From Lactarius indigo (Eukaryota > Basidiomycota > Agaricomycetes > Russulales > Russulaceae), in NCBI GenBank assembly GCA_025766275.1, contig JAFKAC010000029.1:310001-374000 (forward strand): a DNA stretch of 64,000 nt, written 5' to 3'. Below the pieces are notes generated by a model. It ran no database searches, was not told where the DNA came from, and saw nothing but the letters and a program-made list of their open reading frames with translations. A program made the position numbers and the translations under genes. Below, one piece after another: positions 20,278 through 31,527 of the stretch (position 1 is the first letter of the stretch; each line of letters begins with the position of its first letter).

Positions 20278-22140
20278 CTATGGAGTAGAGGTAAGCCAAG
20301 CTCGATCCGGAGTGTCCATAGGGCCTTCCCAATTCCATCCTGGTATTTGGTGGGACATCGCATCTCCACCTGAGATTTCTTTATAAACATCCGGACGAAG
20401 TATTTCGTATGTGGTGTCTTCCAACTTGACTCTGGGAGTCTTGGGAGAACAACCTGTAATGAGATTTGGGGTTGGCGTATCGTCAATATCGATAAATTCT
20501 CCAAATATGTCGTTCCTAAGTGGGTGTGGTGGTGTTGGTGGAAGGTCACTGGAATGCAAGGGGAATGCCATGGCAGAGTCAACGGTGTCCAGTGCTGGTG
20601 GGTAGGCACGAAGAATCTCGTCCAACGTATTTGAAGCTGCTTTAAGAGATTCTAGGTTTTCGTTAATGGACTTGGTGACAGTTTCAAAAAATGCTAGCCC
20701 ACCCTCGTCAACTGGATAATATATTTGTACTGGATGGCCAAAATGTGAACGCTGGGTGACAAACGACTGTACGGAATCTCGGAACGATCGCCCGTACATG
20801 GGTATGGGCTCTTGTACATGAAGACTTCGCAGTGCAGGGAGCACATTTTTATGCCCCTCGTCATCTAGACGTAAAGCACGAAAGATGTTTGTCGCGTCAC
20901 CAGCCACGCGAAAGTCTTTTGCGCCATTGAATGCACTGATAGGTCTCACCCATTGTTCGTCATCCATGTCATCTGGTAACCTTGATGGCCCGATGGTCTT
21001 AATGTCTAGGTCTTCTACGTGGAACAGAAAGGAGGAAAAATGGTTACAAATCTGAGAAATGGAGGACAACTGCCAGTCTAATTGCTCGCACGATATTTCC
21101 AATCCAAATCGTGTAAGGACCCCTGGCTGGGTAAAGGTGATGGAAATGGCGACCTCGGAGGATATAATCTCTGCTCGAAGAGGTAACCTCTGCATTTCTA
21201 TGCGGTTGATGAATTGGCCGAGTTGCGAAGCGTCCAAAGTAGGTTGGCCGAAGAACGTGATATTGATATCCTCAAGACGAGGTGCATCGATTCCGACTAC
21301 GAGACTGTCTAAGTACTTGCTAATTCCTCGATATGTGAAGGAAGTGAGAGCTGGGAGATCAACGCGGTCCCCTGGCAGAGGAGGCAAGCGGAGGTAGTTT
21401 CGGCGGGGGAAGGATAGGAAATGGAGTGACAGTGTTTCAAGTTGGGTCATGCCACACAAGGCATATGCGAACTCTTCTGGGGAAAAATACCCAGTGCCAG
21501 GAATTTCGTGGAGTTGAAGATCTACGAGGTCCTGGGAGGGCAAAAGAAGCTGCGGGAGTGAGGGAATTGCAATCCTGGTCGAGTGGAGAGTACGAAGGCG
21601 ATGCCCCCACCAAAACGAGCTGGGGAAGGTCAACTGCACGTTATCTTGGGACAGAAGGACGAACTCTTCTAGTTCTGAAAATGGTTCTGAGATTATCAAA
21701 AGTTTTTTCAGGAGCGAACTGGTGACGGTGAGGCTGATAGAGTAAACACGATCAGATTGTTCGAGTGCGGCCATAATATTGTCCTCATCCTCGAGAGCAG
21801 GGGGAGGGAGCCTGGGAAATCCCCCATAGTTCAAAACGAGAGGCAGGGGTGGCCAACAATCTAAGTTCTTCAAGGTAGGCGTTCTGTACGTACAATGAAG
21901 CCGGAGACGTAGACCCAGAGGTGATGCAAATATGATGTGTCGCCACCTTCGGCATACGTGCGCAAGCCTGAACCAAAATGGCGTAGAGCCACTCAGGTAA
22001 TGACGAAATATGATCAGAAGGATGTCGCCTGAGAGTACCCCAATCGTCACCCGCTGAGAAAAGGCAGCATTATTTCGGAGAGGATGTCGGTGTAGCCTTA
22101 TGGCCATGGCACGATAAGTGAGGTCGGAGCGAACCGTCAT
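20278..22140 (-). CDS. F-box/LRR-like protein, copy 2 (intact, 620 aa)
   Basis: A single long ORF. Residues about 30-90 (VLSGDILLIIFRHYL...RLAHVCRRWRHIIFASPLGLRLRL) match the N-terminal F-box of the expanded Agaricomycete F-box family, which would bind Skp1 in an SCF ubiquitin ligase. The middle 350 residues are leucine-rich and irregular (LPQLLLPSQDLVDLQLHEI, LETLSLHFL), as in the LRR-like substrate-binding part. The C-terminal 110 residues are hydrophilic and Pro/Asp-rich and are absent from copy 1, where an ARID domain takes their place. Substrate unknown. The upstream Met at 22140 is the first in frame; a start a few codons later is possible. Confidence 0.75.
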   Translation of the reverse strand: MTVRSDLTYRAMAIRLHRHPLRNNAAFSQRVTIGVLSGDILLIIFRHYLSGSTPFWFRLAHVCRRWRHIIFASPLGLRLRLHCTYRTPTLKNLDCWPPLPLVLNYGGFPRLPPPALEDEDNIMAALEQSDRVYSISLTVTSSLLKKLLIISEPFSELEEFVLLSQDNVQLTFPSSFWWGHRLRTLHSTRIAIPSLPQLLLPSQDLVDLQLHEIPGTGYFSPEEFAYALCGMTQLETLSLHFLSFPRRNYLRLPPLPGDRVDLPALTSFTYRGISKYLDSLVVGIDAPRLEDINITFFGQPTLDASQLGQFINRIEMQRLPLRAEIISSEVAISITFTQPGVLTRFGLEISCEQLDWQLSSISQICNHFSSFLFHVEDLDIKTIGPSRLPDDMDDEQWVRPISAFNGAKDFRVAGDATNIFRALRLDDEGHKNVLPALRSLHVQEPIPMYGRSFRDSVQSFVTQRSHFGHPVQIYYPVDEGGLAFFETVTKSINENLESLKAASNTLDEILRAYPPALDTVDSAMAFPLHSSDLPPTPPHPLRNDIFGEFIDIDDTPTPNLITGCSPKTPRVKLEDTTYEILRPDVYKEISGGDAMSHQIPGWNWEGPMDTPDRAWLTSTP

Positions 22141-23083
22141 CGGGTGACCGGACTTCTACGATCCCCTGCGAAAATTCCATATTCGGGAAGTCCTGCGCCC
22201 AAGACATGTCCTGCGTAGCCAAGCGTGTAGCCGTACAAAGTATAACGCACACAACATCTGGGGTTTACGGCCGTTTTTGATCGGGGAAAATTTAATAGCA
22301 AGCTGAGTGGGCGGGGACAACCGAAATCGATCGACAAAAAATAAAGTCCTTATATTTTTGCTGTCCGGTATTTCCCGATGGGAGTTCCCGAAACCCGGCC
22401 CAGTACTGCTGTAACTTTTCTAATTTTTTCGCAAATAGGCCTGTCGATATGAAAACGGCTGTACTACAGGGTCGAGCCACGGGCTATTCGAGTCATTACC
22501 TTAGTCATCACAGTACACGGCAATCAAGTCAACAGGTTTTCCGAATCAGAGGAAACATCGAGAAAGAAGAAAGAAGAGCAAAATAATAGGTCGAGTCATA
22601 CGAAGTGTAACAGCGCCGTCACTTTCCTAGTGCTGGGTGATGGTAGTCTAACAGAACTCCTATTTGAGCGGTGCTTGACATGATACCAAGCGCCAGTCTC
22701 AGCAATGATGTGCAGTTGGCGTCGATGTCACAGGTCGTTCATTTTTCGTCCGTGTACTGGGACACGATCACATCCAGCGGACTCAGGCCACCACCAGTTG
22801 GATGGGCGTCCACTCAAAAAGTGCAGACCTTGTACAAGGGATAAATTTCAGACCCAGAAAAGGGTACTTCATCACCATACGGGAGCCCTTTTGCTATTGC
22901 TACCCTCCATCTACCTCTTCGGAGGTCCGCGGCAGACCGCCTTATCGCTCCCTGACCGATGATCACCTTTGTCTTCCTCATTAACACTCATGACACATAC
23001 GCAAAAACCCCCCGTTAGATGCCCGTAACCGTGAACAAACGGGTCATCTTGTGAGCACCCCATACCCCGCGTCCGATGTATGG
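22141..23083. other. Intergenic stretch
   Basis: Nothing recognisable. Short ORFs only, no repeats or RNA gene signals seen. Confidence 0.5.
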
Positions 23084-25187
23084 CTACGCCCGCTGATCCA
23101 ACACTTGTACGTCCTTCGGTTTGGCAAGGACGTCGTTAACGTAGTATTGGTCGAAGTGGCGCAACGAGCCATTATATAGTTGTTGCAGCTGATTCGCTGT
23201 GATAGGTCCACACCGCGGCGGTTGGCCAATTTCTACTGCATAATACGGGGCGAAACCCATAGCGGCACCGACTGCGGGCCACTCGTCATTTACAGTAACC
23301 TGGATAAAAAGTAACGAAAGGAGGTTAGAACGAGGAAACCGAGGACGTACGGTATCGAAACCGTTCCGCGCGAAAACGGCTCTATGCAAAGCCCAAGGGC
23401 TAATCGACCGGCCGTCAATGACGAAGTCCCGGTAGTTCGGCCTGATGCCTGTGGCGTTGGCGAACTGCGTGAGAAGTTCCTTGAATCGGTCCTCAGAAAG
23501 CGGGGGTAATGTTCTGGACTGAACGGACTGCTGTTGGGGAGGGTACGTGAGTGGCGGACTCTCGGTAGTACGCAGAGGCCCATTCTGGTCCTGTGCTGCA
23601 CGTTGTAAATGATCTCTATGTTTCTCCACAAATGCGACAATGGGCGATGGGACACGATGCGCTTCCAAGTCAGCACGGGACGCATGTGAAAACAGCGGTA
23701 AGAGGCCCATCGCTTCGGCAGTCATGACAGACGAGTCTGATGGAATGCTAGCCAAAAGCGCCTGATAATCTGCATCGGTCGGTTGGTGTGTCTGTGCCTG
23801 CTGCTGGGAGGGTTGAGTAGATCCCTGGCTCGACGCATATGAGCTCCTCAGTCGGGCAAGAACATTGTTTATGTAGGCTTGCTCGAAGTGACGCAAATAA
23901 TCGTTGTATATCTGTTGCAGCCGATGCGCTACGATGGGTGAAGACCGCGGCGGTTGGGTATGACTCCCAGCATAGAGCGGGGCAAATCCAAGCGCGGCGC
24001 CGACTGCCGACCACTCGTCGTTTGCGGTAACCTAATTAAATATAAATTGAAAGCACGATCCAAGGGAACAACGACGTACGGAGTCAAAACCGTTTCGCGC
24101 GAAAACAGCTCTATGCAAAGCCCAAAGGCTAACCGATCGGCCGTCGACGAATAAGCCCTGATCGTTTAGCCTGAGACCTGTAGTGTGGGCGAACTGTGCA
24201 AAAAGTGCCTTGAACCGGTCCTCAGGAAGTGGGGGTAGTTTACTACATTGGAAGGTTCGTTGTGGGGGTTGATGGGGGGCCTGCGGTGGAGGCTGTGGCG
24301 GAGGACCAGGCATCTGTGCGGGTACGTCGTTGAAAGGCAAGGCATTGTTGGATACGTGAGGCGGTATTTGCGGATAGTTTGGTTGAGCTGCTGCCGAGAA
24401 TGCGAGATCCTGGGGTGGTGGTTCGGGTACCGAATAATGCGCCGTGGCCTGTTGGCCTGCCCTTGACCATGGTGCGCCATTCACGGCTTGTTGCGCAGGA
24501 TCGCCACTAAAGTTGCCATGAGAGGTTACCCACGACATGTCAAAATCAGACATACCCTTGTCTTTTCAAGTTAATTAAGTCTCGGATGTTGACCAGTACT
24601 TGCCTCTGACTGTCGAGCCGAGCTCGGAGAGCTTGGCGGTGCATGTCGCTTTCGCCGCCAGTACCAGCGGCATTAAGATTCTTCTCTCCGTCCTCCACAT
24701 TTCTCACCAGCTGGCTGTAAACATTTGAAAGTTGCAGCACTGGCATTTCGACGAAGATCCGAGGAAGACTGCGAAACTGTGGCGCACTCAGTGGGGTAGG
24801 CTGTGATGCAGAAGGTGCCGTAGAAGGTTGGAGAAACGCAGGTGGGGCGGGAGGATAAGGTTGGATGTAACGTTGCTGTGGTGGCTCTTGTCCTTGAGGG
24901 AGTCCCATTCCAGGAGGGTAAGCAGAAGCATTATATTGCTGCTGCTGTTGTTGTTGTCGTTGCTGCTGCTGAGAGTACATAGCCATTTGCTGTTGTGCAG
25001 AGCCTCCCACCATCCCACCAGTGGTAAGCCCTAACGGAGTTTGTTGGGGTACGTTCTGCTCCTGGAAGGAGTGGGCTGCAGACGTCCGTGATAGAGCAAG
25101 GCGTTCCTGTGCTTGTTCATGCGTCAAGAAACCTTGCGCAACCTGACTACGCAGGAACTGAGTGAGGGAGTAGTCGTGGGCCAACAT
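23084..25187 (-). CDS. SWI1-like protein with two tandem ARID domains
   Basis: Exon 1 (25187 to about 24555) has MLAHDYSLTQFLRSQVA, a Q-rich stretch with long Gln runs, and Pro-rich sequence. A 49-bp intron with GTATGT donor joins it to GGDPAQQAVNGAPW. The first ARID (LPPLPEDRFKALFAQFAHTTGLRL ... ALHRAVFARNGFDSV, intron, TANDEWSAVGAALGF ... HFEQAYINNVLARLR) is followed by a linker and then a second ARID (LPPLSEDRFKELLTQF ... TVNDEWPAVGAAMGF). The ORF stops at 23084, soon after the second ARID. ARID binds AT-rich DNA, and Q-rich plus ARID is the layout of the SWI1 subunit of SWI/SNF. A normal SWI1 has one ARID and a long C-terminal part, missing here, so this may be a truncated or duplicated paralogue. 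It is divergent from ilv5. Confidence 0.7.
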
Positions 25188-25483
25188 CGTAGAAGGTAAG
25201 GGTGTGGTGAGGGCGTAATTGGGTCTGCGCTCTCAGGCAGCCGCCTGAGCTCGTGCTAGCCATCTGAGTTCCCATCAGGGAAATTGTGGAAGCGCTGGTC
25301 CGAGTCGACTCATGATCAGACGCAATTCCAGTTCGGGTCTCTCGGCCGAAAAAAGCTCGAATACGTAAAAAATGTAAAATGTCGGGGTAACAAATAAAAA
25401 AAGTGCAACTCGCTTTGTTGGATTGTCACCTTCGTTGACTCTTCTCCTCGACTCGTTCAGCCCAGTCCTCTCTATCTCATTCC
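25188..25483. promoter_or_regulatory. Divergent intergenic region, SWI1-like gene and ilv5
   Basis: About 296 bp separate the two start codons. A pyrimidine-rich tract (cttctcctcgactcgttcagcc) precedes the ilv5 ATG, as is common at fungal core promoters. No specific binding site can be asserted. Confidence 0.4.
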
Positions 25484-27004
25484 ATGGCTTCCCTGGCATC
25501 TCGTTCTCTAAAAGCACTTCGCGTCGCTTCTTGCCGCGCTCCTCGTGCAGCCACTCAACACGCGAGCGCCGCTAGCTACTCTTTGCTCGTCCGCTCTACT
25601 GTTGCCAGCGCACCACGCAGGACAACAGTCCCCAATGTAACCTCTCCTTAAAACCACCTTCGTGACAGTTCCCTGATACACGTTCCCACTTTTTTAAATC
25701 CTCAGACTGTTCGTGGTATCAAGACACTTAACTTTGCGGGCACCGAGGAGGTTGTCTACGAGCGCAGCGACTGGCCCCTCGCCAAGCTGCAGGACTACTT
25801 CAAAAATGACACGCTCGCCCTCATTGGCTATGGCTCTCAGGGTCACGGACAGGGTCTGAATGCGCGTGACAACGGTCTCAACGTCATCGTCGGCGTACGC
25901 GAGAACGGTGAGAGCTGGAAGCAGGCACTCGAGGACGGCTGGGTACGTGCGCGCGCACGTCGTCCCCTGGCTACGTTACTGACTTTTCCCCCTCCCCTCG
26001 GTCAGGTGCCTGGAGAGACGCTGTTCCCCATCGAGGAGGCCATCAACCGTGGCACGATCATCATGAACCTGCTCTCCGACGCCGCGCAGTCCTCGACGTG
26101 GCCCACGCTTGCCCCCCTCATTACTAAGGGCAAGACGCTCTACTTCTCCCACGGCTTCTCCGTCGTGTACAAGGAGGACACCAAGGTCGTCCCCCCGTCA
26201 GACGTCGATGTCATCCTCGTCGCACCAAAGGGATCCGGCCGCACCGTTCGCACACTCTTCAAGGAGGGCCGTGGCATCAACTCGTCGATCGCCGTCTGGC
26301 AAGACGTCACGGGTAAGGCGAAGGAAAAGGCCACCGCAATCGGTGTCGCGATCGGCTCGGGCTACATGTACGAGACCACGTTCGAGAGGGAAGTCTACTC
26401 GGACCTCTATGGCGAGCGCGGTGTGGTGAGTATACCTCTTGCATGACGGAACCGTTACTGACCTTTTTTTTCTTAGTTGATGGGTGGTATTCGTGAGTCA
26501 AAACTCGTGTCTTGGATCTGATCCAGGCGCAGAACTCTGATCCGTTTTATTTTTTTGCAGAGGGCATGTTCCTCGCCCAATACAAGGTCCTCCGCGAGAA
26601 CGGCCACTCTCCCTCGGAGGCATTCAACGAGACGGTTGAGGAGGCCACACAGTCCCTCTTCCCGCTCATTGGTGCCAAGGGGTTCGTTTTGTCTTCCTCT
26701 CCCCTGCTTACTCCTGACAACCGTCCTTTCACGCAGGATGGACTACATGTACAACGCATGCTCAACGACCGCCCGCCGTGGCGCGCTCGATTGGGCGCCC
26801 ATCTTTGAGGCCGCGAACCGACCGGTCTTTGAGAAGCTCTACAAGAGCGTGCGCGACGGCACCGAGACGCGCAAGTCGCTCGAGTTCAACGGGCGCAGCA
26901 CATACCGTCAGGATCTCGCGCGTGAACTCAAGGAGATTGACGAGCAGGAGATCTGGCGCGCAGGCAAGACTGTCCGCTCATTGCGCCCGGACTACAAACC
27001 CTGA
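25484..27004 (+). CDS. ilv5: Ketol-acid reductoisomerase, mitochondrial
   Basis: It catalyses the second step of valine/isoleucine (and leucine) synthesis: NADPH-dependent isomeroreduction of acetolactate and acetohydroxybutyrate in mitochondria. Exons: 25484-25636, 25706-25942, 26006-26425, 26477-26492, 26561-26681, 26741-27004, all with GT-AG introns and continuous frame, giving about 400 aa. The first 50 residues (MASLASRSLKALRVASCRAPRA) are Arg/Ser/Ala-rich and lack acids, a mitochondrial presequence. The Rossmann motif is ALIGYGSQGHGQ. The C-terminal knotted domain has SGYMYETTFEREVYSDLYGERGVLMGG and MDYMYNACSTTARRGALDW. Exon 4 is only 16 nt. No damage seen. Confidence 0.97.
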
Positions 27005-27223
27005 TCGGCTTGGGCTGGCTGACACTACTCTCGTGGATGTGCATACGGAAGGCACCAAAATTGCTTCAGAAAAAAACAAAAACGGCACCCGTTTAAAGCG
27101 CGTATTTACATGGGATTTGTCGTGTATTTATAGATACATACATTGAGTGTCCATTTTTCTTTGCATCTTTAGTTGATGCGACAGCTTCAAGGGGGAAAAA
27201 AAACTTGTTCGTTCATATGCCAA

Positions 27224-28580
27224 TCACTTTTGCTCTGCCTTTTTCTTGTTGTTTCCAGTCTCCGCCTCGCGTGCGCCTTTGCCCCACACAAGCTCCTCGG
27301 CTTCGGCCTTCCCACCAGTCAATCTAAGCAGTGCTCCCCACACCGGCGTCAGCACCGGCACGAACATGGAGACGCGCGCACGGTACGCGGCGTAGCCTCG
27401 CGGGTACTTGCCCGCTGAGATGGACTCGGTGAAGCGCGTCGAAGAGAGGAAGAGAATACAAAGTGCAAGCGATGGCGCGAGCGGCACCAGCGACCGCAGC
27501 GCGTCGACGAGCGTGCTGTCGCGCGCAGGAACGTGCGCCATCGCGTCACTGTTCAGGGAGAGGAGTGGGATGAGGTTAAGCACGCCCTGTAATACATACA
27601 TCGTGTCAAACACGCAGACGCGACAAGGGGGATACCATGGCGTACCCAGAAAGACTGCTCGGCGAAAAAGTTCGGGTGCCGACTCCACGCCCACAACCCA
27701 CGTGTACAGAAGCCCCGCGCCGCATCGTCCGCGGTCCAGGCAAGGCGTGCGCCGGGCCAGTGCTCGCGTGCCTCGTACGCGACAGCTGCCCTGTGCTTCC
27801 ACGCGTGATAGGCATACTGCTGGTTGTCCGCGGTGAACTCCCACGCGAGAAGCGCGAGCGCGGCGAAAGTAAGGACGCCATCGGTAGGTGTCAGGGGCGT
27901 TGGGTGCGTCGCGGCGATCAGCGTCGGGGTTGCCATGAGGAGTAGGAGGACGTTTTGGATCACAGCTGAGACAGAACGGGGATTGTCAGAGCGTGCGTCT
28001 GAAAAGGCGCGGGGTGGACACACCGACGAAGGTCAGATTGATGACTTGGAACAGCCAAGTTGGGACTTTGGCGCGAAGGACAGCCCAGCGGTAGTCCTCA
28101 TCATCACTAGGGGTCCAGCATGAGGGGAAAGGGGCGTTAACAGAGAGCAAATAGAAAACACGTACAGTCTGAAGAGGCCACGTCTCCAGGTGTTATAGGA
28201 CAATCTCAATGTCCACAAGACCTGTCCACGTAGTAAGCAAAGGTCACTTAGGGCCTCTCAGGGGTAACAATGCGAACCGAAAGACCCAACATAAGGAGTG
28301 CACGAGGACTAAAGTCACGCGCGAAGTATGTAGCTTCGCTGGGAACATATGGGGCAAGAAGTCTCCAGCCTTTGTCGTCGTAAGAAGGCCAGAGAGGGAG
28401 GAGAGCCCAGTAGGCCGTGTATATAGTGGGCATGAATGTCCAGACTCGGTCAACTTGCGAAACATTTCCCGTGATGATGGAGAGGACATAAGTGGTGACC
28501 GTCGTTGCGGCACACAACTTGAGAGGATAATCAAGTAGGGGTTTCAAGTCAGTGGGAAACATGGTTGTAGTGGGAGACAT
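27224..28580 (-). CDS. DUF1295 (steroid 5-alpha-reductase-like) membrane protein, copy A
   Basis: Start Met 28580 (MSPTTTMFPTDLKPLLDYPL). Exons near 28580-28270, 28218-28160, 28110-28030, 27975-27640 and 27600-27224. They encode QVDRVWTFMPTIYTAYWALLPLWP, LWTLRLSYNTWRRGLF, DEDYRWAVLRAKVPTWLFQVINL, WEFTADNQQYAYHAWKH and CTRGLWAWSRHPNFFAEQSFW, the hallmark of the DUF1295/steroid 5-alpha-reductase C-terminal domain. The last exon is hydrophobic and ends in a Lys-rich tail (NNKKKAEQK), possibly an ER-retention-type signal. The family consists of polytopic membrane reductases, probably acting on lipid or sterol-like substrates with NADPH; the substrate is unknown. A broken tandem copy lies upstream. 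Confidence 0.8.
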
Positions 28581-28704
28581 GGTGGTGGGAGGAGACGTGG
28601 TTGGTGACCGATGACCAACGATGAGTAGGCGTATGACGCAATTTGGCCCCTCACAGGCTTCACCAGCCGGTCAATTCCAAAAAATTGGTATAATTTCTCC
28701 GAGA

Positions 28705-30025
28705 TTAAATAAGAGTTAAGGGACCTAGGACCTCCCCCTCGCGTGCGCCCTCCCCCCATACGAGCGCCTCGACTTCGGGCTTCTGGTCATTCGATCCAAG
28801 CAGTGCTCCCCACACGGGCGTTAGCACCAGCACGAACATGGCGACGCGCTCACTGTACGCAGCGTAGCCCCACGGGTACATCCCCGCCGAGATGAACTCG
28901 GTGCAGAGCGTCAAGAGGAGGAAAAAATAGGCAGAGCGCCAGCGACGGCGCTTGCGGCACCAACGACTGCAGCGCGTCGACGAGCGTGCTATCGCCCGCA
29001 GGGAAGAGCACAAGTGCGCCACTGGGCAGGTAGAGTATCGGCATGAGGTTGAGCACGCCCTGTAATCCGGCATGTTAACACGCGCAACCGGAAGGAGTAT
29101 ACAACAGCGTACCCAGAAAGCCTGCTCGGCGAAAAAATTCGGGTGCCGACTCCATGCCCACAGTCCACGTGTACAGAACCCGCGCTCCGCGTGATCCGCG
29201 GTCCACGCGAGACGTGCCCCGGGCCAGTGCGCCTGCGCCTCGTACGCAACCATCGCGCTGTGTTTCCACGCGTTATAGGCGTACTGCTGGTTGTCCGCGG
29301 TGAACTCCTATACGAGGAGCGCGAGGATGACGTCTGTAGGCGTCAGGGCGTCGGGTACATCACGGCAATGAGCGTCGGGGTGGCTATGAGGAGTAGGAGG
29401 ACGTTCTTAATCACAACTGAGACGAGGCCGGATGTCAGATGGGGTAAAGGTGGCAAGGGATGAACACACCGATGAAGGTCGGTTTGATGACCCGGAATAG
29501 CCACGTTGGACGCTCGGTGCGAAGGACTGCCCAGGAGTAGTTCTCATCAGTGCTGTGAATGAACAACGTTCGACATGGAAGAAAAGGGGGTGCTAACAGA
29601 GCAATAGGAAATACGCACAGTCCGAATAGGCCCTGTCTCCAAGTGTTGTAGGACGACCTCAACATCCACAAGATCTTTCCAGGCAGTCAGCAACGGTCGC
29701 TGGAACCAACCAGGAGTGATTGTGCAAACCGTAAGACCGAGCATGAGCAGAGCGCGAGGACTGAAGTCGTGCGCAAGATGTGCAGCTTCTTCGGGAACAT
29801 ATGGGCGAAAGGCTCCCCCGCCCCTGCTTCATAAGACGGCCAAAGAGGGAGGAGGGCCCAGTAACCGGTATAAATGATGGGCAAGATTATCCAGAGTTGG
29901 TCAACCTGAAAGATCTCTCCAAAGGTGAAAGAACAGGCATAAAGGGTGACTGTCGTCTCAAAGCACTCTTGTAGAGGATAATCAAATAAAGGTTTCAAGT
30001 CGGCGTATGATATTGTGGGAGACAT
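28705..30025 (-). pseudogene. DUF1295 membrane protein, copy B, broken
   Basis: Tandem duplicate of copy A with the same exon order: MSPTISYADLKPLFDYPL, QVDQLWIILPIIYTGYWALLPLWP, LRSSYNTWRQGLF, ENYSWAVLRTERPTWLF and CTRGLWAWSRHPNFFAEQAFW. Two lesions are visible. A TAG at 29308-29310 replaces the conserved Trp of the WEFTADNQQ motif, and a frame change lies near 28910-28935, after which the tail (TEFISAGMYPWGYAAYSERV) continues in another frame. It is therefore unlikely to make a working enzyme. It is oriented like copy A and lies just upstream of it. Confidence 0.8.
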
Positions 30026-30147
30026 GGAGACGTGTCGTGGTCGTGGTTGGTGACCACGAGGTGACCGGCACCTCGCGCCTCAAACTGGTATACCAATCAT
30101 GTCAAGGCTAACCGCGTATTTAAACAGGTCAAGCAAAATCGCTCGCG

Positions 30148-31108
30148 ATGCCACTGCCAAAGGCCAGTCTCTACTCACAGCGTGTGCAGACAAACCTCGC
30201 TGAGTCGTTGTCCGCAGTCCTGCAGATGCAAGGCGCCGAGCAGCCCTCACGCGCGCCGCTCACCCTCTTCGCCCTCAACAACCCCAACGCGATCAAGGAG
30301 TATGCCTACGGCTGCGACGCCGACGTCGGCGGAACCTCTACCGTGCACTTCGAGTACGACACCGACCCCTCCCGCGTGCCCCCAGGCAAGCCCGGCGCCG
30401 CCCGCTTCCACGGCGTCATGCGCCTCGCCGTGCGCCCCGGCTACGAGGAACGCATCCGCGGTGGCTACGCCGGCTTCCGCAACAAGGTGCGTGCCTAAGT
30501 CACCTCTATCCAGGCGCGTGAACGCTGACTTGGAGCGCAGTTCCGCCCGACGATGTTTGGCGAGCTCACAGACGACGTGTCGAACCACCGCTTCCTCGCG
30601 CTACGCGTGCGCGCCGCGGGCCATCCGCGCACACGCGGCTCCTATTTCGTCAACGTTCAGACGGAGGGCCCGACGAACGACGATCTGTGGCAGCACCGCC
30701 TGTACTTTACGCGCGACGACGGCGGCTGGGAAGACGTTTTTGTCCGTCCTCTTGTTTTACTATCTCCCCCGTGCGACCACCGACGACGACTCGGCCGGCC
30801 GCACAGGTCCCCTTTGATGGTTTCGTCATGACCAAAGCCGGCACAATCAACACCCAGCCCGTGTCGATGCTCCGCGAGCGTGTCCGCTCTGTCGGCGTGT
30901 CACTCCTTGGCGGAAACTCGGGCATTGAGGGACCCTACGAACTAGGCATCGACGAGATTCGCGCTGTTAACGAGGAAGACGTCACCGTTCCGCCACGTAC
31001 GTTTACATTCAAAATCTGACGTTTATGCTGCCTGTCAATGCTTTTACAGTGGACAATTCGCTACCACACCCGGAACCGGGAGCGCAATGGGAACGAGGTC
31101 CAATATGA
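30148..31108 (+). CDS. CIA30-family protein (complex I intermediate-associated protein 30-like)
   Basis: Exons 30148-30486, 30541-30741, 30807-30996 and 31050-31108 join in frame to about 263 aa. The CIA30 fold motifs are in order: YGCDADVGGTSTVHFEY, GYAGFRNKFRP, LALRVRAAGHPRTRGSYFVNVQT, WQHRLYF, WEDVFVPFDGFV, and LRERVRSVGVSLLGGNSGIEGPYELGIDEIRAV. In animals and Neurospora the family includes NDUFAF1/CIA30, needed to assemble mitochondrial complex I. Many fungi also have short CIA30 paralogues without a clear presequence. The N-terminus here (MPLPKASLYSQRVQTNL) is only weakly presequence-like, so the complex I role is plausible but not certain. It lies divergent from the broken DUF1295 copy. 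Confidence 0.85.
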
Positions 31109-31527
31109 TCAATGCATTTGCCCTGGTGGGTCTGTGCCTGTCGATTTACGCACGCCTTGTCACTGAGGCCCAATGCTCAGCCTCTGGTCAGGATCTGTTT
31201 GTTGTAGCCCATAACCACGCGAGGTTTACACAAGCACCGCACAAAGTACAATAGTTAATCTCTGGAGTCGCGTAAATTCGACAAAGCAAACATTTAAAGG
31301 TCACATCTAAGCTAGCTCGTCCAACCCCATGCGATTCCGAAAAAAAAAATTCATATACGGTATTGTTGTTGAGCATAGGTGCACGAAAAGCAGAATGTGA
31401 GATATGATGTAAACGGGAACAATGAATCCAAGAGAATAATACAAGAGGACTTAAGACGAGGCTAACCAAGGTGGAGCTAATACGGATAGTGAGTGTAGAC
31501 GAAAGGTGGTGACAATGGCGATATTTT
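31109..31527. other. Intergenic region between convergent genes
   Basis: 3' flanks of the CIA30 gene and ras1. No gene or repeat seen. Confidence 0.4.

Noticed and set aside
19959..20609. A 216-codon minus-strand ORF
   Set aside because: Its upstream half overlaps the F-box copy 2 C-terminus out of frame, and the rest has no similarity or intron signals.
30182..30817. A 211-codon plus-strand ORF rich in Ser/Arg/Pro
   Set aside because: It overlaps the CIA30 exons in another frame and its composition is typical of an out-of-frame reading of GC-rich coding DNA.
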